Shown: piece by piece, positions 1 through 11,526 of the stretch
Layout: each line of letters begins with the position of its first letter
Position numbering within the stretch: position 1 is the first letter of the stretch
Source of the DNA: Orbilia blumenaviensis
Taxonomy: Eukaryota > Ascomycota > Orbiliomycetes > Orbiliales > Orbiliaceae
Direction: 5' to 3'
DNA length: 64,000 nt
Assembly (NCBI GenBank): GCA_036872755.1
Contig: JAVHNS010000015.1
Location: forward strand, 372,001 to 436,000
Made by a program: the position numbers and the translations under genes
The notes under the pieces: model-generated
What the model was told of the DNA's origin: nothing
What the model saw: the letters and a program-made list of their open reading frames with translations, nothing else
Database searches by the model: none

Positions 1-1
1 G

Positions 2-2722
2 ATGGCTACTATCAATGAGGATGATGGTGACTATGCTACTGAGGTTCGGACAGAGGCTGGAAACCGCGATTCTATCCAGACCTCTCTCACTACTGCACTG
101 GACCCACTGCCAGCAAAAGAGCGTCCGCAACGTCTCACTATAATCACACCTTCGTACCAACCAAGCTCTGAGACCTCCTTCCTCGCCTTAACACCAGCTT
201 CTACAGTTAAGGAGTCGGAAAGTGACAATGAGATCATGGAGTCGAAGCCGGAGGAGCCCACTGTCCAGGTTGTATTAGCTACAGCAAGACTTAATTACAC
301 ATACGACTCGCTTCTAAGCTGCTTGGCTACCTACATTGGCACAATCCATCTCAAGGCTCCTTTGGCCTCCCGACTATTTGTGCTTACAAAGGACGCAGTT
401 GAGGTCGGAAAAGAGCTTCTTCATGTTGTTGATCTCATCAAAGAACGCGGAGAGGTCGACGAATCACTTGAAGTCAGCGAGGAGAACTTCAAGGAGGAGA
501 TGAATGTCCTTGTTACCGAAGCACAACGCTTGGTTAAGCCGCTCTTGGAAAACGAGGACGAAGAACCTTTGGCGGGTAGCGAAAGCCAACCACTCATTGA
601 CGCTGCCACAAAATGTGTGCAAGGAGCAACATTATGTTTTGACCATGCCCATAGTGTTCTGGAGAGGATGGAAGACTTTGAAATTACCCTCACTGCTGAA
701 CCCACCGCATCTGCTTCACAAATTGGAATTGGTATTACTACTACAGTACCGACCGCTCCAGTTGTAGATGGGTTGAGCTCTCCTACCTCTAGTCCTTCCT
801 CCAGTCCTTTATCTAATCCTTCCGAACCTTCATCGCCAGTCGCGACGAAGTTGAACCTCGACAAGAACCTCCCATCTCTCCCTGAAATCACAAGCCCGAT
901 TACTGTGGAGCCTTCTCTGGCCACTCCAGTTCCCTCCCCTCCACCAAAGGACGTTAAGGTCCTCGATGTCGAAGAAAAGCATCAATCCATTGACTCGACG
1001 GCTGGAACTTCGATCTCGATGCAACGCGAAGACAGCCAGCAGTCCGCGACTAGTGAGGAAGATAAGTTTTCCACTAGAGCGACCACCCCCATCCACGAAG
1101 ACACAGAAACACCACTCGCAACCCCAATACCGAAGCCCACAACCACTGTCATAATTCCTACCTCTGAAACTGCCCAGAGCGACAGCACACCACCGACTCC
1201 AGTTGATGCCCCTGCAATCCCGAAGACACATGCACACAACCTAGTTACAAAGGATGGTCTCGTTTATATTGGCTCAGTCGCTGCTCTGGTCGAGCAGATG
1301 ACAATGCCTGACTCCAAGCCAGATATCATCTTCGTCACCACCTTTTTCACCACCTTCAGATGTTGGTCTTCCCCCACAGAGATCACAAAGGCTCTCATCG
1401 ATCGCTTCGATGAAGTTGACAACAACCTCTTGGGTTCCACTCCTGTCCGTGTCCGTGTCTATAATGTCTTCAAAACCTGGTTGGAGACTCACTGGAAGAA
1501 AGACTCTGATGTAGAAGCTCTACCAATAATCAGGGACTTTGCCATCAACAAGTTGAAACCAGTATTGGTCACACCTGGTGATCGTCTGTTGGAGCTCACC
1601 GACAAGGTTCTTCATGTGGCTTCTGATACCTCTCTAGTTCCAAGAGAGCCTGCCACGTTGCAAAAGACAAGAAGCGCTGTTGCCCTTAACCAGGCAGCTG
1701 TTTTCCCAGAGCCAAGGATTACGAGCAGACAATATGCCACCCTTAGGGCATTCCAGGCGAATGGTGGTGAAATTCCATCTGTTCTTGAATTTGATCCCCA
1801 TGAAATCGCTCGCCAGCTCACTGTCATTGACCAGAAGATTTGGTGCCAAATCACTCCTCACGAGCTTCTCGGTAAGGAATGGACCAAGAAGAAAGAAGAT
1901 TCGCGTGCCGTCAACGTTCTTGCGATGACCAAACTTTCTACCCAGATGGCCCTCTGGATTGCATTTACTATCTTGAATGACCCTGATCCGAAGAGGCGTG
2001 CCGCTGTCATCAAGCACTGGATCAAGATCGCCGACAAGCTATTTGAGATGGCTAACTTCAATACCATGATGGCTATCATCTGCGCTTTGAATAACTCGAC
2101 CATTGGTCGATTAAAGAAGACATGGGAATTGGTCTCCCCTAAGACCAAGGCTGCACTTGAGAAGCTTAGGTCCATCGTCGACCCTAGCAGAAACTACTTT
2201 GAGTTGCGTTCGCGGACAAGGAACCAATTAGCCCCTTGCCTGCCATTTTTGGGTTTATACCTCACTGATATGGTGTTTTTCGTCGATGGTAACGCTGATA
2301 AGAAGCCACTTCCCGATGAGGATCCAAAGAACCCAACCGGTGTCAACTTCTTCAAATATACCCAGATGACAAAGCTTCTCCAGGAGATCCAGAACTTTCA
2401 GCACCCTTATCCTATTCAAGAAGTCCCAGAGTTCCAGCACTGGCTCGAATACCAGATGCGGACCTTGAGAGAGTCCGGTTATGGCGACGTTCAAAAGCTG
2501 TACCGACAGTCGCTCGCGATTGAGCCCAAGAGGAGAGATCCACCAGCAGCTGCGCCAAGTCTTACAGTTTCGACGTCCGACCTCAGTGCCTCGGCTGCTG
2601 GTCCTGCTCTTGCTACCCCCATCACCGCCCCCGAGAACAGAGGCCTTTTAGGCTGGACCTCATCTATCCTCAAAGACAAAACATCCATCGGTAGCTTTAA
2701 CCTCGCCTCGAGTAACCCATAG
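2..2722 (+). CDS. Ras guanine-nucleotide exchange factor (Cdc25-type RasGEF), probably 5'-partial
   Basis: Activates Ras-type small GTPases by exchanging GDP for GTP, normally at membranes upstream of cAMP or MAPK signalling. The frame is open from the window edge for 906 codons. Residues ~85-235 are helical and acidic. Residues ~235-405 are Ser/Pro/Thr-rich linker. Residues ~411-530 match the RasGEF_N module (it opens KDGLVYIGSVAALVEQM). Residues ~595-840 form the catalytic CDC25 domain, including blocks such as FDPHEIARQLT, NFNTMMAIICALNNSTIGRL, LAPCLPFLGLYLTDMVF and NFFKYTQMTKLLQEIQNFQ. A short Ser/Ala/Pro tail follows. Fungal Cdc25-like proteins usually have an SH3 domain before this region and none is seen, so the ATG at base 2 is probably an internal Met and the gene begins left of the window. 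No intron is needed in the visible part. Domain assignment is firm; the ortholog (Cdc25, Ste6 or Bud5 type) is not settled. Confidence 0.93.
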   Translation: MATINEDDGDYATEVRTEAGNRDSIQTSLTTALDPLPAKERPQRLTIITPSYQPSSETSFLALTPASTVKESESDNEIMESKPEEPTVQVVLATARLNYTYDSLLSCLATYIGTIHLKAPLASRLFVLTKDAVEVGKELLHVVDLIKERGEVDESLEVSEENFKEEMNVLVTEAQRLVKPLLENEDEEPLAGSESQPLIDAATKCVQGATLCFDHAHSVLERMEDFEITLTAEPTASASQIGIGITTTVPTAPVVDGLSSPTSSPSSSPLSNPSEPSSPVATKLNLDKNLPSLPEITSPITVEPSLATPVPSPPPKDVKVLDVEEKHQSIDSTAGTSISMQREDSQQSATSEEDKFSTRATTPIHEDTETPLATPIPKPTTTVIIPTSETAQSDSTPPTPVDAPAIPKTHAHNLVTKDGLVYIGSVAALVEQMTMPDSKPDIIFVTTFFTTFRCWSSPTEITKALIDRFDEVDNNLLGSTPVRVRVYNVFKTWLETHWKKDSDVEALPIIRDFAINKLKPVLVTPGDRLLELTDKVLHVASDTSLVPREPATLQKTRSAVALNQAAVFPEPRITSRQYATLRAFQANGGEIPSVLEFDPHEIARQLTVIDQKIWCQITPHELLGKEWTKKKEDSRAVNVLAMTKLSTQMALWIAFTILNDPDPKRRAAVIKHWIKIADKLFEMANFNTMMAIICALNNSTIGRLKKTWELVSPKTKAALEKLRSIVDPSRNYFELRSRTRNQLAPCLPFLGLYLTDMVFFVDGNADKKPLPDEDPKNPTGVNFFKYTQMTKLLQEIQNFQHPYPIQEVPEFQHWLEYQMRTLRESGYGDVQKLYRQSLAIEPKRRDPPAAAPSLTVSTSDLSASAAGPALATPITAPENRGLLGWTSSILKDKTSIGSFNLASSNP

Positions 2723-5700
2723 AAATGTTTACACAGGCTAAACGGGAAGCTCGAACACATAACCTCACCACCACCCACATCAATCCCTCATTTGCTCCTA
2801 TTCCTATTCCAACTGGCGTTGGAATCTGCCCGATATAGGGGTGCAAAGCTCTTTTGTTTCGTTTGCTTATGCATTTGTTTCCTGCTTTTATATATCCAAA
2901 AAGGGAGTCACACCGGAGTCATTTGACCTCTTGCTTTTTTTCTTCAAGGAGTTTTTTTATATTTTTCTAGCGAAACCGGCGTTCTCTCTATATGCGTACC
3001 ATTCAGAAAAAACGGTGTTTTCCTGCTTTATATCCTGATTCATGTCCTCCATTTTTTACCATCACGGTTGTATTATTATTACCATCGCTCCTCTGCTTTT
3101 ATTTTCTACACGAGGGAGGAACATGATCAGGTTTTTTTTTGTGTTTCTATTATGATGAGCACATACTGCACGAAGGTCAGGAGCTACAAAAAAACTCAGG
3201 GAGGGACCTAAAATAGAGCTTTAAGACAATTAGCTTTCAATACAAAATGAACAAATAAATTAACAAATAAAACCTTGAGCAATCCGCCTTATTTGAACGT
3301 GCTGTAGTCTTGGTAAAACCCCTCGCTTGTCCTGACGTTTCGGAAGCTGCGGGGTTTGTTTCTCGACGCTCTTCTAAGCTGTCAACCGGGAGCTCTATTA
3401 ATGCTAAGAAAGGGGAAAGCTATCTACTTTTGGTCGTGGTTTCTCCTTAAATTGATGTTGTGTGAATTGTCAAGTCCGCCAAACCCCACTATATTGCATA
3501 TAGATACGTCTACACAAATCCCACCAATGTTTCATCTGCTTCTCTAGGGTGATGAGCTGATGAAGCGTCTTGAACTTCGAGGGTTGCACGGGAAGCTAGT
3601 GATGTCGACGCCGAAGATCACGGGCCAAGGGCCGCTAACGCCCAAGTTCGGCCCGTGGTGCATATCAACAAAGCAACGACACACAAACAAAAGAAACAAT
3701 AGAAGCCACCTAAATTCAATCACTTATATGTCTAATATTGCCATGAAAAAGTTTTTGCCCGGTCGATGAAATGGGCTACCATCGAGCAGATCTTCTAACT
3801 TAGCTCCAGATCTATGGATTTTGGTGGGGTGGTACACTAAGCTGGAATGTCAATAGGCCAGGGAGATGACATGAGCTTAAGTTGACCCCTCTGCTCCTCT
3901 GTGGCTTCTCAAATCCATGATGCCAGCATCGACGTTCACTCCGCCATCCGTATGTATATAACCTTTTTATTAGGTAAGTTGCTGTCGGGCCCTTCAGTAT
4001 TATCAATTTGATTTCTAGAATTCTGATTATTGGTCAGTTCGGTCGCAATACCCGCCGGATCACCAGGCTTTCCAATTGACACCGTAAACACCGATTCCTA
4101 AATACTAAGGGTACCTAACTATCCGCTTGTATTAATTATCCCACTACTATAAGGCTACCATCTCTTAAACCAAATGACCTATGTGCAATTACTTTATAAT
4201 TACAACCAGGTCGCCTGTCTGGCTACCTACCGTCGAACGAGCCGTCTTGCGGAATCCGGAATTGCTTTGGAAGCATCTGGGACTGATCTTAATCTTATCT
4301 ATGGTGCTCAAAATTTAGCGCCCCCTTCCCCTTTCGTACGAAAACTATTTCCCAGAGATATCGAAAGAAGGAATATAATTCTGCATGCATCACATCACAG
4401 ATTTAAGCTCATACTAGCGTCAGTACTTCCTCCGTTCTGGCGTGGGAGCACTGGTGAAATGCAACACGACACAAAACACCTGTAGGTCTGTCTTTTTTTC
4501 TGTTCTCTGATATCGTGTACTCGATAATCTCGCGCTTCGGAAGCTCCGGTTCGTTACGGGTACTTATCATTGGAAGAATTACCCCTGGACAGGCAGATAC
4601 GCACGTGTCACACCAGGATTGAAGAACGTGCCGCAAGATCTTTTCAGGAATCAGACTTTAAGATATATCCGAGATCTCACGATGAATTTTCCGTTGGCGC
4701 CATGGCGTGTGCATACCTGCATATCAACATTACTTTTTGCGGAGAGGGCGCGCGGTTATCTAGCCATATTTATAGGAGGGCTTGAGTTCCTTTTTCTATC
4801 TACCTGTCTAGCGGGTTTAAGGCCCTTAGATCGAGTCAATAATGTGCCGTCTTTGGTGGAAAGTATATATAGAAGCACTGGTGCTAGCGTCACCATGAAA
4901 GCCCCCAGGTTTGCCCTTTTAAAAGGGTTCACGGCTCTGATTATGTTTCATACTTACAGATTTCAGCCCCATGGAAAGCGTTAACTTTTCATACTCTAAC
5001 ACGCCTGCTACTTGATGGCTTTCGATGCCCGCATTATTTCAGCCGCCCCGGTCGTTTTTGGTCTTACGACCCGTATGAGGCGCAATGGTGGCTACTGGCG
5101 GTTGGGACATACGTCTATGCTAGAAAAGTTTACTGGTGGCTTAGGGTTTTGCAAGCTCGGTTTTACAGGCCTGCTGATGTTTGCTACTGCCCCACAGAGC
5201 TCTCCATAGTGGAGAAGCTCCATAATGTACGTACATATACTGCATGCATCTGTCCTTATATATTATTCGAATTCAAAGGATAAAGTTTCCGACGCGATCG
5301 ATAGTGTGTTTTTAAACTTTACGAACTGGATGCGGGGGGCCTACCCATTACTGTGGATTCGTAGATATAATTTCCATCGTTATACCTTGGGTATACTATA
5401 CAAAACTATACAGCTTGGTTGTATTTTCGAGAATGTATTACAATTAATGCTACGGCATAAAGTATACCCATTTAAAGGAATTATAATGTCTAAAAAGATT
5501 TGTCTCACATTCACTAGAGGGCATGTATGGATCTGGTGCCAGACATCCCGCAAAACTTAAGGTCCTAATTGAAACGCAAAGTATTCTGACAAACGGCTTC
5601 GAACGTGCCGAACCTGCAGGTTGTGCACTGGGACACTGGCCCCGGTATCTGTTGGCTGAATGTCGCGGAGAAAATTGTCCGAACTTCAGGCATATCGGAA

Positions 5701-8700
5701 ATCGTGGATAGCACGTCCTCAATCCAACGGTTTGACCAATCGGTCTATTAGTATGCATGTTGTAAAACTAGGGGCCTTGGTCGGAGTTTTTTTTGAGTTC
5801 CTTGGGCTATCTATGGATTTACCCAGTAGACAGCAAGCCACAGGGTCTAAAAGAACGCGTACTTCATCGGAAAGCCCCTCCGTTTGCCGATTGGCGTTTA
5901 TTCTCCGAATTTAGAACGAAAATCTCTACCGTAGCAATCCGGCTTCGCATAGCTATCTGCATACAGTTTTGTATAATCTTATCAGGTCATAAGTAGTTCG
6001 TGCTAATCCTTGAAGCTCGGTGCTATCCTGAAGCACATAAAAAGTTGTAGTCTAAAGGCGTATATGATGCTTGAGCAAGCAGAAACCTCTAACAAAGTCC
6101 ACATTTGGCTGGGAAGGATTAATGCACGATATCCTTTTGTTGCTGCTGCCGCACGAGGGAACACCAGCTACTCAGTATCTAATTGTAGCCAGCCCCCCTT
6201 TATAATCATTCGGCTTACGTATGCTCAAACTTACAGCCGTGATTCAACGCCAAATATTCCTTGCTGCTGGCTGCTATAATGTCGGGCGTTAGTCTGACGA
6301 AGTGACTCGCCGAAAGTCCGGTTTGAAGCGTCGAGTTTCGGTAGCTATTAGCCTGTTTCCGAAGCTTTAGTGATAACACTCGAACACTTCAGTAGATTTG
6401 ACGATCTGGTAAGTTAGTAACGGCCGTCGTGGACAAGTCCTTTCGCGAATCCTGCGAGCAAAGCCATGTTCATTATCGACGGTAGAGGCGGCCATGCTCC
6501 CGACTAGTACTCATCATAGTCTCGGCTCGGCATCAATTAACCCTAGTAACGTTATAAAATTAAGCTCTCGAACTAAACGGCTTGTCAAAAAGAACAAGGT
6601 TGGGTTGACAGTCCCGAAATACAAGACAGCTTTGGTCATGGGTTTGGAATTAGCTACACGAATCGGCACCGTAGACCGTAACAGACGAGGATCGCAAAAT
6701 CCGAATTGTCTCTTGGAAACTAGCTCTCGTTGGGGTTCATAATCGGGGTATTTCCGCATCCAAATGGATTTGGCGGCCAACAACAGGTGTGCCCTGGAAA
6801 TAAGGCGGCCCAACTCAGTTTGGATTTGTTGTTCTAGTCCTGAATTTGATGTTGATATAGAGCATTATGCTCGGATTTAGAGCCGTATATCTTGGGCTAG
6901 ACCTTGAGATGGGATTAATACTCTACGGTCAGCATAAAAATGGCTTTGATTTTGGCTAGGGATCTAAGTTGTTCAGTTGTGGCCGACCCAACGCCCACAT
7001 CAATTTGTCTATCATTAGATGACAGCCAGTATTTCTGATGACAGAAACCTGGCGTATGTCAGAGTTCGAGAATTAATCGAATTAGCACCAGCCTCAAAAT
7101 ATCTAAAGCCTTTTACACTAGAGAATAGACGCAGCTAGAGTAAGGAGTAAATTTTGTGTTAAACCGTGAATTCGCGTGTTCATGCATCGATCGACCCACA
7201 GAAGCAGCTGTCGTTCCTGTTTTCTTTGGGTATTGCCCCGCTTGCAAATCACCCCAAACAGCTTCAACCCGAAAATGGCAATCCATGTGTTGTTGGGTTT
7301 TGTTAGATTTTGTGTTGATTTTGTTGCATCTTAGTATGGGATCTATTGTTACACGAGGGCTCCGATCCCGCTTGTTACACAGTGGTGGAGATCTTGGTCC
7401 GAGCTTCGAAGCTTCGTGACACGTCGACGTTTATGGAAGTAGAAGGAGAGCTTTTGTGTAACTTACCGCGTATAGCGGCACTCCTTGGGTGTGTTGTTTA
7501 ATGTTCCACTCTGCAAGAATAACTCCTACCAGACCGCATATCCAAGTCCTGCAGTTCAATAGAGGTAGATACCATGAGGGATCTACAGCATGTTGTTGGA
7601 ACTTGCACTTGCCATAAAGCTCTATTGAAGCTGGTAGTATCAATTGTAGAGCCGCTTCCCCGGGCACCGAATGCTCTACCGTCATGACGTCAATAAATGC
7701 CCCGACACCTACCTCTCGACCAATCCTTTTCCTTGAGGGATTACCGATTAGGGCCAGGTAGCAGGGTGCCTACCACAGCCTTGAGTGATGATTTTCCCGT
7801 CGAGATCTTCACCGCTATAGATGTTCTTGGATACCCATGTGTTCGTTGCTTTTGAACCCCCATCAATCAGTATGGCACTACTATTTATCAATCCGACGCC
7901 TACCTGTAAATAAATATTGTCGAGGAGGGATTAGAATACTTCCATATCAAGGATAAAAATTCGAACTTGTCGCAAAGATTTGTTCTGGTTGGCATACTAG
8001 TACTTCAGTGTAGTGTTGTTTATTCATGGTTCCGCAGAAAATTCTTGATCGGACGATCCTTCTACTTAGCGCCGTTGGCGCCCGGAATATAGATACGCGT
8101 ACATGACGATATCATGCCTAAGTCGATAAATTTGCTTGAGCCTTCGAAAGTCGATGGATCGGCGCCCTATTCGTATTAATATTAGCATTTCATTTTTCAT
8201 AATTTCTCGATTGAAAAATCCTGTGAGGTCGGAATCTAGATCTGACATACATTGATGACAAGCTGAGAATTATAATACTAAATAATTGACAGAAATATAA
8301 TGTATGTCTTACTCGGGAAGTTTACCACTGGGCGATACGGTGCCGGATCTACACACGTAAGTCAATGGCGGTAGCATCATCGACCGCATCGCCCCTGTTA
8401 GCTCCGAGAATTTTACATTGTGGAGGATCTATTATATTTGATCCTTGCTTGCTATAAGAAACCGTATGGAAAATCACTTCTGAGGTGGAATAAGATAGAC
8501 CTTACATGATATCTGCGGCTCGCGCCCTAGGATAGAAGTTTCGGGGTGTGTATCCCCCCAGCTTGGGACTGATTCCGAGACTAGGACTGATTCTAGGTTT
8601 GCAATATCTGATTTTAAATTAATGGCGGCATCACGGCTAACAACTAGTGGGCTTGCTAACGACTACTACTACGTTAAATGCAGTAGTGAAACTACTTTCG

Positions 8701-9460
8701 AGGATGCAAATTGCATTGATGGGCCTGTATATGGCAAGCTGACCTAACCCCGACAACGAGGAAACCGGATGGACAAAGACGCAAGCCACTTTATTGTATT
8801 TTTGCCACAATTTTACGCCACAGATTCGAAAGTATCGGGCCCTACTGATGCAATCTTAGGCTATGTGCCTCGTTGGCTCTATCCTGGCAAGGGTTCTTTT
8901 CCTGGTTAAGTACTCCTAAGCTATCCTCCTCGATATGTAGCCTGAAACACGTTGATCTGATGTTCCAGAATGCAAAAGCATGCGGGATTTATCGATATGT
9001 ACCACGACAAATGCTGCACGAATTTTCTACGACTTCTTGCTAATTCGGTGACAGGGCTCCGAAACTAGATACTTTCTGTATGCAGACGCGTAGATGATGT
9101 TATCGGGAAAGACTCCCACAGACTCATCCCACTTTATGTCGCTACTTTCAATGTTCTGGATAAGCTAAGGCGGCACAGCATCCATGGCATTGCATCAGCG
9201 TGGGCCGAGTTGGTGCAGGGTTTAGGAAATGAAATTTGTAACGCAAGTGCACTGGTTTAAACGTTTGTGTAACCATACTACGTCTTCAACCTCTGCGTAT
9301 AATGCAGCGAATCAGATTCTCCCAGCCGACGTCCGTGGGCTGTTCAGAATATAGACTACAGCGCACCAAAAACTTGGCTTGGGTGATTCCGAAGACCTTA
9401 CTCTCAACCCGCCTTGTTGGCTAGAATGGCAAGCCCTCTTGTGAACTTTATCTTCGCAAT
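2723..9460. other. Gene-poor spacer after the RasGEF
   Basis: The first ~550 bases look like 3' UTR, T-rich with tandem AATAAA at 3254 and 3266. Beyond ~3.3 kb I see only short ORFs in all frames (longest ~120 codons), none resembling a known family. From ~3.8 to 9.4 kb the sequence has few homopolymer runs or microsatellites, unlike the other spacers. CpA and CpG dinucleotides are common, so it does not look RIP-mutated. No transposon protein, terminal repeat or tRNA could be recognised. Confidence 0.5.
3254..3271 (+). terminator. Tandem AATAAA polyadenylation signals (RasGEF 3' end candidate)
   Basis: Two AATAAA hexamers lie 12 bases apart, about 530 bases after the RasGEF stop, at the end of a T-rich stretch. 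The position suits the gene's 3' end, although a 530-base 3' UTR is on the long side. Confidence 0.35.
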
Positions 9461-9517
9461 ATTTTAAAAAAAAAAAAAAATTAAAAATTTATTTATTTTT
9501 TTTTTTTTTTAAAAAAA
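9461..9517. repeat. A15/T15 inverted-repeat island, pure A+T
   Basis: A run of 57 bases contains no G or C: TTTT, then 15 A, then a 15-base A/T spacer, then 15 T, then seven A. The A and T tracts are perfect inverted repeats that could form a hairpin or a very easily melted site. It sits in otherwise ordinary sequence with sharp edges. Confidence 0.85.
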
Positions 9518-11385
9518 GCTCTGTGTAGGTTTAGTAAATCAAATGAAAAAGTATTCGGAAATATAACAAGCTTTTCTAATATATGTTTGACATTTGTTCT
9601 GTTCCCCGCAGTTCAGGTTGGAATATGAGAGGCGTCACCTATATCACAGTTCGACTATAACTGCTGCATCTTCCACATGCATCCGCTCAGGCGAGGCTGA
9701 GCCATTTAACTCTCCTATTCGCCCTAGCTATACCGTCGCGTTATCACGTTGAATTTTCAAACTACGCATTCGACATGTACAGACAAGTCGAGTTGTTGCA
9801 GGGTATACCACTTCAGACTTTTATCACGGCATCTCTACCCATAGTTGCGCAAGCTGAAGGAATTTAATATCCGCCTATTATATCCCTTTAACGTCGACAA
9901 TAAAGGTTCGCCGATGCCGTCAAGGGCGCACGAATGATATAAACCGCCTTTTGCTTTTCTTAGGAAATTCATGCAGAACAGAATGCAACAGAGGGAGGCG
10001 TTCGCCCCACATCCCGTTGGGTACTTCCTGGTTCACTTGCGACATCCTAGAAACGGATTGGAAGTACTTCTGAATGTAAATGACGGCTACAAATAAATAT
10101 TCGTAATTGAGGACGTATCGTATTGATAACAATCGCGTCAAAATTATGATAAATTCATAAAATTGATTGAGGCGATATATTCGAGTATTCATTCATCAAG
10201 TGATCGTCCTTGACGGCATACACCATGCTTTGCTACAGATGATAAATTCACATATTTTACCAAGTGCAGAACCTCTGATATGTCATAGAGTTAAGCTTCT
10301 TAATATTGAATACTAATAGGAAGCTGTGAGATCTATTAGAACAAGGGAAAATTGGAATAGAATTGAACGCTGTTTATTTCATACCTGAGCCTCCCTAAAT
10401 CCCTTGCGAGATTATAAATATAGCGTCGTCTACATATTCCCCAGCAGCCAAAACTCGAACGCCATATATGCCCTAAGCCAGGATTGTAACATAAAGTAAA
10501 ATGTAGTTAATTCGATTATATGAGTTCGCAATTGGGCCCCCAACAATGTCCCGTCGGTCTTGTAGCGACAGAAATGTGTCCACGTGGGCATGTAATTAAT
10601 TGTTTTATTTATTGTGTAACTGGAATTACAATCGACAGGTGGTTAAATACTCCGAAATGTGGGTAAGGTAGGCCAATTTGTGAGGCTGGTTTGCGAGGCC
10701 AGGTAAGGTGGCATATTAAATACAAGGAACAGCTCAAATAAATACAACCATTTTCCATCTAGGCTCCTTATATTAGTAACTTGACGCATTAGTAAAATTT
10801 CGATTTTGACACATTCATATAGATAGTCCCGATCTGGACCTAAAAGTCCATGAGTGTATCATAAGAGTAGCGATTATTATATTGTGAGTGATATACCAAG
10901 ATAGCTATGAGAGCTATGCACGCATGAATTCATATGCGCCTACAACATCAAGTCCATCCCATAACTGTCCAGGTGTCGAATTTATCTTCCCTTGTCATAC
11001 GGTTACGCATGCCAACAATCTCCAAAACTATAGGTCAAATAATGCAATTACATCAGTATCACGATATTACACAATAATACCTGATAATAGCGAATTAACT
11101 TGTGGGCACTCCATGCATGTTGCTGAGTCAATTGAAGCTGCAAGACGGCATATTGCATCAAAAATTCAACCCCACGTAGGATACTGATCCACTCTACAAG
11201 ACAAGATACCGACGTTTGACAACCATGATAACTCCTCACAGCCGGCTAAGAGACACGGATGTTGACTTTGGAGCTTTAAGTTAGCAAAAAACAAAAGCTG
11301 ACTGAGAAGAGAGCTGATCGCGATAGGTGGTCGTTCTTTCATGCGAGCCTTGGGTAAAAGCTAGAGACAGTTATCTGATTCTGTC
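9518..11385. other. Spacer upstream of the eqolisin-like gene
   Basis: Moderately AT-rich sequence with ORFs under 100 codons. I see no gene. The last ~150 bases lead into the TATA box of the gene at 11527. Confidence 0.5.
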
Positions 11386-11393
11386 TATATAAG
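11386..11393 (+). promoter_or_regulatory. TATA box for the eqolisin-like gene
   Basis: TATATAAG lies 134 bases before the ATG at 11527 and is followed by a pyrimidine/CA-rich leader with several CTCATC-type stretches. Spacing fits a TATA-driven fungal promoter with a ~100-base 5' UTR. Confidence 0.5.
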
Positions 11394-11526
11394 CTGCCAC
11401 AAATCCGAGTTTGATTCTCATAACCTCTCATCATCAGCTCGCTATCATCTCGAGGCCTTACCCCTAACTTAAACACATCCCCAAACCTCATAAAACTTGC
11501 ATACCACATTACTCTTCCTTGATACA

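Noticed and set aside
421..924. 167-codon minus-strand ORF inside the RasGEF gene
   Set aside because: Antisense shadow of the Ser/Pro-rich linker coding region.
3800..9460. RIP-mutated transposon
   Set aside because: CpA and CpG are common and no TpA excess is evident by eye; no transposon protein remnants or terminal repeats found.
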